This document shows, piece by piece, positions 32,219 to 39,238 of a DNA stretch of 64,000 nt; the stretch's first letter is position 1; each line of letters opens with the position of its first letter. The stretch comes from an uncultured Clostridia bacterium (GTDB lineage Bacteria; Bacillota; Clostridia; Oscillospirales; Ruminococcaceae): positions 217,920-281,919 of the forward strand of contig CANRAO010000001.1 in NCBI GenBank assembly GCA_947628615.1, given 5' to 3'. Under the pieces are notes generated by a model. The model saw only the letters and a program-made list of their open reading frames with translations, did not search any database and was not told the origin of the DNA. A program made the position numbers and the translations under genes.

Positions 32219-33475
32219 ATGAAGAGAATTTTACCGATGCTTACAGCATCAATGATGGCAGTCAGCATGCTTGGGGTTGTTCCGGCAATGTCTGCAGGAG
32301 CGGAGTCAAGGGTTACATCATCATCTCTCGCTAGGAATTATACAAATGAAGGAGATAACGGAGAAAAGTGGGAGTATGATGATAGCGGTCGTTTAGTTTA
32401 TCATATTGATGAATGGGGCGATTGGGAGAAATATTCCTATGACGCAAATGGAAACCAGACATATTATGAAACCAGTTATGGGTATATAGAGCAGACTACA
32501 TATCATTCAAACGGAAATATAGCAACTTATTATGAAAAAAGCAGTGATGGCTCTTGGTATAAAGAATCTTACGACGCTAACAAAAATCAAACATTTTATC
32601 AAAATAGCAATGGTGAAGAAGAACAATGGACATATTATTCAAATGGACAAACAGCGACTCACTATGAAAAAGACAGCAGTGGATATTGGTATAAATACAC
32701 CTATGATACCAATGGGAATACGACATATTATCAAAATAGCGACGGTGACTGGAATAAATATACCTATAACTCAAATGGATATGAGATAAAGTCAGAAAAC
32801 CGATACAGTGCGACTACATATGTTAGAGATGTTAATGGTTATATATTGACATCAAGTACTTCATATACAAATGGTGATTACGAAAAAGAGACATATGATG
32901 CAAGACATAATTTAGTAAAGTTTGAAACTAACAAGGGCTATTTTGAAATATATACATATGCTGCAAATATTTATAGCGCAGATCCGTATGATACTGGTAA
33001 TCTTAGTATTTACCGTGAATACACAACAGGTCGTTGGTGGAAATATACATATGATATTAAAGGTAAATTATTATCAATTACAAAGGGCAATAAAAATGCT
33101 GTTAAAAAGGTAACTAAAACAACGAGAAGTGCAAGTGCAGTTAAGAAAGACAAAAAAGCTGCTAAGAAGTCGATGAATAAGGCTAAAATTAAAAAGCTGT
33201 CAGTAAGTAGCAAAGGAAAGAAAATAAATATTACTTGGAAAAAGATTAAGAAGGCAAAGGGCTATAATGTAAAGGTATCAGCTAAAAAGAATCTCAAGAA
33301 GACTATAGTAAATAAGAATACAACAAAGAAAAAGCTTACTGTTAAAAGTAAAAAGATAAAGAAAAACAAGACCTACTATGTAGGTGTAAGAGCATACACA
33401 ACATATAAGGACAAAAACAATAAGACAACTTATGTATATGGAAAGCTGAAAAAGTCAACTATTGAAGTAAAGTAA
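32219..33475 (+). CDS. Secreted YD/RHS-like repeat protein with basic FN3-like C-terminus
   Basis: A 418-residue exported protein. Signal peptide about 1-28. The body (about 40-285) consists of roughly ten imperfect repeats of about 20 residues rich in Tyr, Asn, Gly, Trp and Asp (for example YSYDANGNQTYYE and YTYDTNGNTTYYQ), similar to YD/RHS repeats but without an RHS core or toxin end. The C-terminus is the basic FN3-like module (about 318-418, INITWKKIKKAKGYNVKV). ATGGAGGAATTTATTT precedes the start. The likely role is cell-surface or carbohydrate binding (inference). It is transcribed divergently from an XRE regulator. Confidence 0.8.
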   Translation: MKRILPMLTASMMAVSMLGVVPAMSAGAESRVTSSSLARNYTNEGDNGEKWEYDDSGRLVYHIDEWGDWEKYSYDANGNQTYYETSYGYIEQTTYHSNGNIATYYEKSSDGSWYKESYDANKNQTFYQNSNGEEEQWTYYSNGQTATHYEKDSSGYWYKYTYDTNGNTTYYQNSDGDWNKYTYNSNGYEIKSENRYSATTYVRDVNGYILTSSTSYTNGDYEKETYDARHNLVKFETNKGYFEIYTYAANIYSADPYDTGNLSIYREYTTGRWWKYTYDIKGKLLSITKGNKNAVKKVTKTTRSASAVKKDKKAAKKSMNKAKIKKLSVSSKGKKINITWKKIKKAKGYNVKVSAKKNLKKTIVNKNTTKKKLTVKSKKIKKNKTYYVGVRAYTTYKDKNNKTTYVYGKLKKSTIEVK

Positions 33476-33496
33476 AATAAAGTAATCACGTTTATT

Positions 33497-33530
33497 AGCT
33501 CCCTGAATTTATCGGGGAGCTTTTACTTTT
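33497..33530 (+). terminator. Terminator of the repeat-protein gene
   Basis: AGCTCCC/GGGAGCT stem (33497-33503 with 33515-33521) followed by TTTTACTTTT. Confidence 0.85.
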
Positions 33531-33560
33531 ATTTTTCTATTTTTTTCAAGGTTCGCCCTG

Positions 33561-33589
33561 TTGACATTGTCATTCATATATGCTAAAAT
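33561..33589 (+). promoter_or_regulatory. Promoter of the hydrogenase maturation operon
   Basis: TTGACA (33561-33566), 17 bp, TAAAAT (33584-33589). It lies about 205 bp before the first start codon, leaving a long leader. Confidence 0.75.
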
Positions 33590-33793
33590 ATATCCGTAAA
33601 CAGAAAGGATATAAGTCCTGACTGTGAGCGTTCAAAAAACATAAATCGTTCTGATAACAAAGGTTTATTCTGAGTTGCAAGGCGAGAGTATAGCAAAGCT
33701 TTTATCGAATCGTTTTTTGATTTGGTATGCGCGTTAATTCTATCCTTTTGCCTTTTGGCGAAAGGATTTTTTGATTTAGAAAAGAGGTTAAGT
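33590..33793 (+). promoter_or_regulatory. Structured leader with internal terminator before the hyd genes
   Basis: A 200-base untranslated leader. It contains an early AGGA/TCCT hairpin (near 33606-33617) and a strong intrinsic terminator (33742-33773): ATCCTTT-t-GCC pairs with GGC-g-AAAGGAT and runs into seven T residues. The terminator ends about 20 bases before the first gene, the layout of an attenuator or riboswitch expression platform. It matches no RNA family I know. Confidence 0.5.
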
Positions 33794-34054
33794 ATGGAGG
33801 TCAAAAACAGCGAAACAAGACTTGCTATTATAGCGATAATTGTAGAGGAGATAGAACAGACAGAACGGCTTAATAAAATTCTGCATAATTATTCTCAGTA
33901 TATCATTGGCAGAATGGGTATACCGTATCAGAAGAAAAACGTCAATGTAATAAGCGTTGTTGTTGACGCTCCGAACGATGTAATAGGTGCGATTTCTGGA
34001 AAGCTGGGAATGATAGATAATATAACAGTAAAAACGGTTTATTCAAAGCTGTAA
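33794..34054 (+). CDS. TM1266-family hydrogenase-linked regulator
   Basis: An 86-residue ACT/CopG-like protein. It resembles TM1266-type proteins that accompany HydEFG in many anaerobes and are proposed iron-only hydrogenase regulators (family recall). Visible features are IIGRMGIPYQKKNVNVISVV and VDAPNDVIGAISGKLGMI, an alpha-beta pattern. The start at 33794 (MEVKNSETR) follows AAGAGG; upstream in-frame Met codons would lie within the leader terminator. It is the first gene of the hydE-hydG-hydF operon, 16 bp before hydE. Confidence 0.88.
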   Translation: MEVKNSETRLAIIAIIVEEIEQTERLNKILHNYSQYIIGRMGIPYQKKNVNVISVVVDAPNDVIGAISGKLGMIDNITVKTVYSKL

Positions 34055-34070
34055 AGATAATAGGAGTTGT

Positions 34071-35114
34071 ATGAATAACAAAGAACTAATTGAAAAGCTG
34101 AAAAATGAAAGAGCTTTATCAAAGACCGAATTTACACAGCTTATCGGTACATATACAAAGGAAGACAGAGAGTTTGCCGCAAAGCTGGCAAGAGAAGAGG
34201 CTGACAGGGTATTCGGCAAGAAGATTTTTGTAAGAGGTCTTATCGAATTTTCAAGCTATTGCAAAAATGACTGTTACTATTGCGGCTTGAGACGCTCAAA
34301 CATAAATGCCGAACGCTACCGTTTGAGCAAGGAGGATATACTAAGGTGTGCTAACGAGGGGTATGAACTTGGTTTCAGAACCTTCGTACTGCAAAGCGGT
34401 GAGGACGGTTTCTACACTGATGAAATTTTATGCGATATTGTAAAAAGCATAAAAAATGCACATTCCGATTGTGCGATAACTCTTTCATTGGGCGAGAGAA
34501 GTGAGGAAAGCTATCAAAGGCTTTTTGACGCAGGAGCTGACAGGTATCTTCTTCGCCACGAGACGGCGAATGCTGAGCATTATGTAAAACTTCACCCTAA
34601 AAGCTTAAAAGCAGAGCACAGGCAGGAATGTCTGCGAAGTTTGAAAAGAATAGGTTACCAGACAGGCTGCGGATTTATGGTAGGCTCGCCGTTTCAGACG
34701 GCAGAAAACTTAGCTGAGGATATGCTGTTTATCAAAAGGCTTGACCCTGAGATGGTTGGGATAGGACCGTTTATACCTCAGCACGATACGCCTTTCAGAG
34801 ACGAGCAAAAGGGCAGTCTTGAGGATACGCTTTTTATGCTGTCGCTTATAAGGCTTATGAAACCTAATGTGTTACTGCCTGCGACTACAGCTCTCGGAAC
34901 AATTTCAGATAACGGAAGAGAGCAGGGAATTCTGGCGGGGGCTAATGTTGTTATGCCAAATCTCTCACCAACGGAGGTAAGGAAGAAATACCTTCTGTAT
35001 GACAACAAAATCTGCACAGGTGATGAATCTGCACAGTGTAAGGCGTGTTTAAATAACAGAATGAAAAGCATTGGATATGAGATAGTTACCGACAGGGGAG
35101 ACTATAGGAATTGA
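34071..35114 (+). CDS. hydE: [FeFe]-hydrogenase maturase HydE (radical SAM)
   Basis: A 347-residue radical SAM enzyme that helps build the azadithiolate/di-iron subcluster of the H-cluster. The CX3CX2C motif is CKNDCYYCG (about 65-73). Other features: RTFVLQSGEDGFY, the conserved SLGERSEESY, and RHETANAEHY. Its C-terminus has a Cys pair (CKAC) that may hold a second cluster. TAGGAGTTGT precedes the ATG. It is followed by a short intergenic repeat of ACAATGG units and then hydG. Confidence 0.95.
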   Translation: MNNKELIEKLKNERALSKTEFTQLIGTYTKEDREFAAKLAREEADRVFGKKIFVRGLIEFSSYCKNDCYYCGLRRSNINAERYRLSKEDILRCANEGYELGFRTFVLQSGEDGFYTDEILCDIVKSIKNAHSDCAITLSLGERSEESYQRLFDAGADRYLLRHETANAEHYVKLHPKSLKAEHRQECLRSLKRIGYQTGCGFMVGSPFQTAENLAEDMLFIKRLDPEMVGIGPFIPQHDTPFRDEQKGSLEDTLFMLSLIRLMKPNVLLPATTALGTISDNGREQGILAGANVVMPNLSPTEVRKKYLLYDNKICTGDESAQCKACLNNRMKSIGYEIVTDRGDYRN

Positions 35115-35161
35115 TAATGGACAATGGACAATTGACAATGGGCAATGGACAATGGACAATG
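35115..35161 (+). repeat. Tandem ACAATGG-like repeats between hydE and hydG
   Basis: About six imperfect units of AATGGAC / ACAATTG within 47 bp. A related fragment (ATAATTGACAATGGATA) occurs at about 44504-44522 before argS. Confidence 0.75.
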
Positions 35162-35208
35162 TATAATAATTAATAAGCATAAAATAAAATCAAAATTGGA
35201 GGATAATT

Positions 35209-36630
35209 ATGAAGTACGATGTTAAGTCTATGAAGGCAGAGGAATTTATCAACGACGCTGAGATTTTAGAGACGCTTAAAGAGGCAGGAAAGCGTAAGGA
35301 CGATAAGGAATATGTAATGTCGCTTATCGAGAGGGCTAGAGACTGCAAGGGTTTAAGCCACAGAGAAGCGGCTGTACTGCTCGAATGTGAAATCCCGGAA
35401 TGTATTGAAGCTATGGAAAAAACGGCAATGGAGATAAAGGAAAAATTGTACGGCGACAGAATAGTAATGTTCGCACCGTTGTATCTTTCAAACTACTGTG
35501 TAAACGGCTGTACATATTGCCCGTATCATCACTGCAACAAGCATATTGCAAGAAAGAAACTCACTCAGGAGGAAATCAAAAAAGAGGTGATTGCCCTTCA
35601 GGATATGGGACATAAAAGACTTGCCATAGAATCGGGCGAGGACCCGGTGAATAATCCTATTGAGTATATTTTAGAGAGCATAAAAACCATTTATTCAATT
35701 AATCATAAAAACGGCGCTATCAGACGAGTTAATGTAAATATTGCGGCAACGACGGTAGAAAACTACAGAAAGCTCAAGGAAGCGGGGATCGGAACATATA
35801 TTCTCTTTCAGGAGACTTATAACAAACACGATTACGAGCTTTTGCACCCGACAGGTCCTAAGCACAATTACGCTTACCACACAGAGGCTATGGACAGAGC
35901 AATGGAGGGCGGTATAGACGATGTAGGGATCGGCGTTTTGTTCGGTCTTGAGATGTATAAATACGATTTTGTCGGTCTTTTGATGCACGCAGAGCATTTG
36001 GAAGCTGTTCACGGAGTAGGTCCTCATACCATTTCAGTGCCGAGAATATGCGGTGCCGATGACATTGACAAAGCTGATTTTTCAAATGCTATCTCAGACG
36101 ATATTTTTGCAAAGTTAGTAGCAGTTATTAGAATTGCCGTTCCGTATACCGGAATGATAATTTCAACTCGTGAGTCGAAAAAGTCGAGAGAAAGAGTTTT
36201 AAAGTTGGGCGTTTCGCAAATCAGCGGAGGTTCAAGAACAAGCGTCGGCGGTTATGTTGACCCCGAGCCTGAGGAGGAAAATTCTGCTCAGTTTGATGTT
36301 ACCGATACAAGAACATTAGATGAGGTCGTAAACTGGCTTTTAGAAATGGGTTATATTCCTAGCTTCTGTACGGCTTGTTATCGTGAGGGCAGAACAGGCG
36401 ACAGGTTTATGAGCCTTTGCAAATCGGGTCAGATAGCAAACTGCTGTCAGCCGAACGCTCTTATGACTTTAAAGGAGTATCTTGAGGATTATGCCGGTGA
36501 GGATACAAGACAAAAGGGAGAGGCTTTGATTCAAAAGCAGCTTGAGCTTATTCCAAATGAAAAGACCAGAAAAATTGCCAAAGAGAGAATTGAAAGAATT
36601 CATTTGGGCGAGCGAGATTTCAGGTTCTAA
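35209..36630 (+). CDS. hydG: [FeFe]-hydrogenase maturase HydG (tyrosine lyase)
   Basis: A 473-residue radical SAM enzyme that cleaves tyrosine to make the CO and CN ligands of the H-cluster. The N-terminal SAM cluster motif is SNYCVNGCTYCPYH. The C-terminal extension has the auxiliary cluster region with CTACYREGRTGDRF and ANCCQPNA, which distinguishes HydG from the thiamine enzyme ThiH. Length is typical. A good ribosome site (TTGGAGGATAATT) precedes the ATG. Part of the TM1266-hydE-hydG-hydF operon. Confidence 0.97.
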   Translation: MKYDVKSMKAEEFINDAEILETLKEAGKRKDDKEYVMSLIERARDCKGLSHREAAVLLECEIPECIEAMEKTAMEIKEKLYGDRIVMFAPLYLSNYCVNGCTYCPYHHCNKHIARKKLTQEEIKKEVIALQDMGHKRLAIESGEDPVNNPIEYILESIKTIYSINHKNGAIRRVNVNIAATTVENYRKLKEAGIGTYILFQETYNKHDYELLHPTGPKHNYAYHTEAMDRAMEGGIDDVGIGVLFGLEMYKYDFVGLLMHAEHLEAVHGVGPHTISVPRICGADDIDKADFSNAISDDIFAKLVAVIRIAVPYTGMIISTRESKKSRERVLKLGVSQISGGSRTSVGGYVDPEPEEENSAQFDVTDTRTLDEVVNWLLEMGYIPSFCTACYREGRTGDRFMSLCKSGQIANCCQPNALMTLKEYLEDYAGEDTRQKGEALIQKQLELIPNEKTRKIAKERIERIHLGERDFRF

Positions 36631-36675
36631 TTTTAATATGGTACGGAATAATAATTTTTGAAAGGCGGAATGTTT

Positions 36676-37875
36676 ATGCCGACTTTAAACGAAACACCAA
36701 GGTCAGACAGACTTCACATAGGATTTTTCGGAAAGCGCAATGCAGGAAAATCAACCCTTATAAACGCATTTACAAAACAGCAGATATCAATAGTTTCAGA
36801 TGTTGCAGGTACAACGACCGATCCTGTTTTCAAGTCTATGGAGATTGCGGGAATAGGCGCTTGCGTGCTGATCGACACAGCAGGCTTTGATGATATAGGC
36901 GAGCTGGGTAAGATCAGAGTTGCAAAGACAAAAAAAGCAGCCGAAAGAACAGATGTTGCCGTAATATTGTTTTCCGATACAGATATAGAAAAAGAACTTG
37001 AATGGTTTGATTATTTTAAAAAAAAGGGTACGCCTGTTCTGAATGTGATAAGCAAAGCGGATACTATGTCAAGTGAAGAAATTTCACAAATAAGATCTGA
37101 AATTTTAAAAAAGACAAGCGAGGAGCCTTTGATTGTAAGCGCTGAAAATGAAAGTATAACCGAAAAATTCAAAGATACGCTCATAAGGCTCATACCTGAG
37201 GATTTCGGGAGCAGAAGTATAACAGGAAATTTAGTCGGCGACGGTGATTTGGTGCTTTTGGTAATGCCTCAGGATATTCAGGCGCCTAAGGGAAGGCTTA
37301 TACTTCCTCAGGTTCAGACGATTCGTGATTTGCTTGATAAAAAATGTCTTGTTATGAGCTGCACTACCGACAGGCTTGATAAAACATTAGAGGCGTTGTC
37401 TTATCCTCCTAAGCTGATAATTACCGATTCGCAGGTTTTCAAAACAGTCTATGATAAAAAGCCCAAAGAAAGTATGCTGACTTCCTTTTCTACTCTATTT
37501 GCAGGGTATAAGGGCGATTTGGAGTATTATATAAAATCTGCAGAAGCAGTAGAACTTCTGACTGAAAAGTCTAAGGTTCTTATAGCAGAGGCTTGCACTC
37601 ACGCACCCTTAGCAGAGGATATCGGCAGAGAAAAAATACCAAGAATGCTCAAAAAGAAGGTAGGCGAGGGACTGAGAGTAGATATAGTCAGCGGACCTGA
37701 TTTTCCTGATGATTTAACAGAGTATGATTTGATAATTCAGTGCGGAGCGTGTATGTTTAACAGAAAGTATGTGCTATCACGAATTGATAGGGCAAAATCA
37801 CAAGGTGTTCCGATGTCAAACTACGGAGTGATAATCGCATATCTGAATAATATTTTAGATAAAATTTCCTATTAA
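36676..37875 (+). CDS. hydF: [FeFe]-hydrogenase maturation GTPase HydF
   Basis: A 399-residue scaffold protein that carries the di-iron precursor to the hydrogenase. The N-terminal GTPase domain has the P-loop GKRNAGKSTL, switch region DVAGTTTDP, DTAGFDD, and NVISKAD in place of NKxD. The C-terminal cluster domain has CTH (near 317) and QCGACMFN (near 365). In many HydF proteins a His precedes this Cys pair; here it is Gln. The start at 36676 (MPTLNETPR) has GGCGGA seven bases upstream; earlier TTG and ATG codons fit less well. The structural hydrogenase gene is not in this window. Confidence 0.95.
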   Translation: MPTLNETPRSDRLHIGFFGKRNAGKSTLINAFTKQQISIVSDVAGTTTDPVFKSMEIAGIGACVLIDTAGFDDIGELGKIRVAKTKKAAERTDVAVILFSDTDIEKELEWFDYFKKKGTPVLNVISKADTMSSEEISQIRSEILKKTSEEPLIVSAENESITEKFKDTLIRLIPEDFGSRSITGNLVGDGDLVLLVMPQDIQAPKGRLILPQVQTIRDLLDKKCLVMSCTTDRLDKTLEALSYPPKLIITDSQVFKTVYDKKPKESMLTSFSTLFAGYKGDLEYYIKSAEAVELLTEKSKVLIAEACTHAPLAEDIGREKIPRMLKKKVGEGLRVDIVSGPDFPDDLTEYDLIIQCGACMFNRKYVLSRIDRAKSQGVPMSNYGVIIAYLNNILDKISY

Positions 37876-37879
37876 AAAA

Positions 37880-37904
37880 CGGCTGATGAGTATTCATCAG
37901 CCAT
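37880..37904. terminator. Bidirectional terminator between hydF and pflA
   Basis: GGCTGATGA/TCATCAGCC (37881-37889 with 37894-37902), preceded by A6 and located between convergent operons. Confidence 0.85.
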
Positions 37905-37912
37905 ATTTAATA

Positions 37913-38662
37913 TTAATCCTTTTTTCTTGTTATCTTTATCCCTCTTAAAATAATCTTTTTCGCTTTTAAAGCGTCCTCTTTGGAAAGCGGGGGAGTGTCC
38001 TTTAACGGATACTCTATTCCCAAAGCTTCGTACTTTGATTTTCCCATATCGTGATAAGCCAATACGTCTATTGATTTGAGATTTTTTAGCGTTCCGATAT
38101 ATTTGCCTAATTCAAAAAGATAGTGTTCATTAAACGTTATGCCGGGAACGACTACGTGCCTTATACAAACCGGAATGTTTTTTTCTTCAAGGTATTTTGT
38201 AAAGTCAAGTATATTTTTGTTTGAGAAGCCGGTCAGCTTTTTGTGCTCGTTATCATCTATATGCTTTATATCAAGAAGTACCAAATCGGTGTATTTTATA
38301 AGTCTGTCGAACTCCTTGATTTTCTTTTTATCATCTTTATTGAATAAAACGCCTGATGTATCAATACAAGTGTGAATTTCCTGTGCCTTAGCGGCTTTAA
38401 AAAGCTCGGTTACGAACTTCATTTGCATAAGAGGTTCGCCGCCGCTGACGGTTATTCCGCCGTTTCTGTAAAAGCTCTTTTTTGAGTTGTATTTTGAAAT
38501 AATTTCCTTTACACTTATATCTTCTCCGCCTGTCATATCCCATGTGTCGGGGTTGTGGCAATACTGACACCGCATAGGGCATCCCTTTGTGAAAATAACC
38601 ATTCTTACGCCCGGACCGTCTACTGTTCCAAAGCTCTCTATTGAATGTATGTGACCAAGCAT
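37913..38662 (-). CDS. pflA: Pyruvate formate-lyase activating enzyme
   Basis: A 249-residue radical SAM activase that places the glycyl radical on PFL. The cluster motif is TKGCPMRCQYCHNP (CX3CX2C). GGITVSGGEPLMQ, typical of PFL activases, and DTSG follow. Length matches single-domain PflA without an extra ferredoxin insert. It is the last gene of the pfl operon, 41 bp after the glycyl-radical domain gene, so activase, radical donor domain and catalytic core are made together. The ribosome site GGAGAGAAC precedes the ATG. Confidence 0.95.
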   Translation of the reverse strand: MLGHIHSIESFGTVDGPGVRMVIFTKGCPMRCQYCHNPDTWDMTGGEDISVKEIISKYNSKKSFYRNGGITVSGGEPLMQMKFVTELFKAAKAQEIHTCIDTSGVLFNKDDKKKIKEFDRLIKYTDLVLLDIKHIDDNEHKKLTGFSNKNILDFTKYLEEKNIPVCIRHVVVPGITFNEHYLFELGKYIGTLKNLKSIDVLAYHDMGKSKYEALGIEYPLKDTPPLSKEDALKAKKIILRGIKITRKKD

Positions 38663-38703
38663 TTTAGTTCTCTCCTTATAAAAGGGAATTGATAAGCGGC
38701 TGT

Positions 38704-38955
38704 TTAAAGCTTATCGTGGAATGTTCTTGATATGACTTCATCCTGCTGTGCCTTTGTCAGCTTGACAAAATTTACGGCATATCCGGATACACGAACAGTA
38801 AGCTGAGGATATTTTTCAGGATGTTTTTGTGCGTCTATCAGAGTTTCACGGGATAGTACGTTGATATTCAAATGATGACCGCCCTCCTCTGCGTAGCCGT
38901 CTAAAATCGAAACAAGATTATCTATTTGTTCTTTATTTGCCTTTACTCTTGACAT
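38704..38955 (-). CDS. grcA: Stand-alone glycyl-radical domain (GrcA/YfiD-like) of PFL
   Basis: An 83-residue protein equal to the C-terminal glycyl-radical domain of pyruvate formate-lyase. It has [34 protein letters not shown] with the radical glycine at G58, and the usual ending [10 protein letters not shown]. The start at 38955 is set by TTAGGAGGAATAAAT directly before the ATG. Because the upstream pflB core lacks this domain altogether, this protein must supply the radical in trans (inference). In E. coli, the related GrcA serves only as a repair module for damaged full-length PFL. Confidence 0.93.
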   Translation of the reverse strand: MSRVKANKEQIDNLVSILDGYAEEGGHHLNINVLSRETLIDAQKHPEKYPQLTVRVSGYAVNFVKLTKAQQDEVISRTFHDKL

Positions 38956-38980
38956 ATTTATTCCTCCTAAATTTTTTTGT

Positions 38981-39214
38981 TTATTGAAGCAGTTCGTTTT
39001 CAACATCTAAGCCCTCAAATAAAGTCGGAGAACCGCAGGCTGTAGTTCCTTCAATACAGTCGAGTGATTTAGCGGTCTTAACCTTTTTTTCATTATTTTT
39101 ATATTTAACTCCTCCGTTATTATTGACCTTGATGTTCATATGACCGCCTTTTTTTGACATAAAATCGTCAAGCATATTAACAATATCGTCTATTCTTTCA
39201 TCAGAATTTCGCAT
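38981..39214 (-). CDS. Small protein resembling part of the PFL glycyl-radical domain
   Basis: A 77-residue protein between pflB and grcA. Its first 35 residues ([18 protein letters not shown], then HMNIKV) parallel the start of the downstream glycyl-radical domain ([19 protein letters not shown], then LNINV). The RVSGYA radical loop is absent. The second half is unrelated and carries Cys53 and Cys60 in [24 protein letters not shown] precedes the ATG, so it is translated on its own. It could be a decayed duplicate, a structural spacer completing the split enzyme, or a regulator. I do not recognise a family. Confidence 0.75.
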   Translation of the reverse strand: MRNSDERIDDIVNMLDDFMSKKGGHMNIKVNNNGGVKYKNNEKKVKTAKSLDCIEGTTACGSPTLFEGLDVENELLQ

Positions 39215-39238
39215 AATGATCCTCCGTTTGTATTTATA

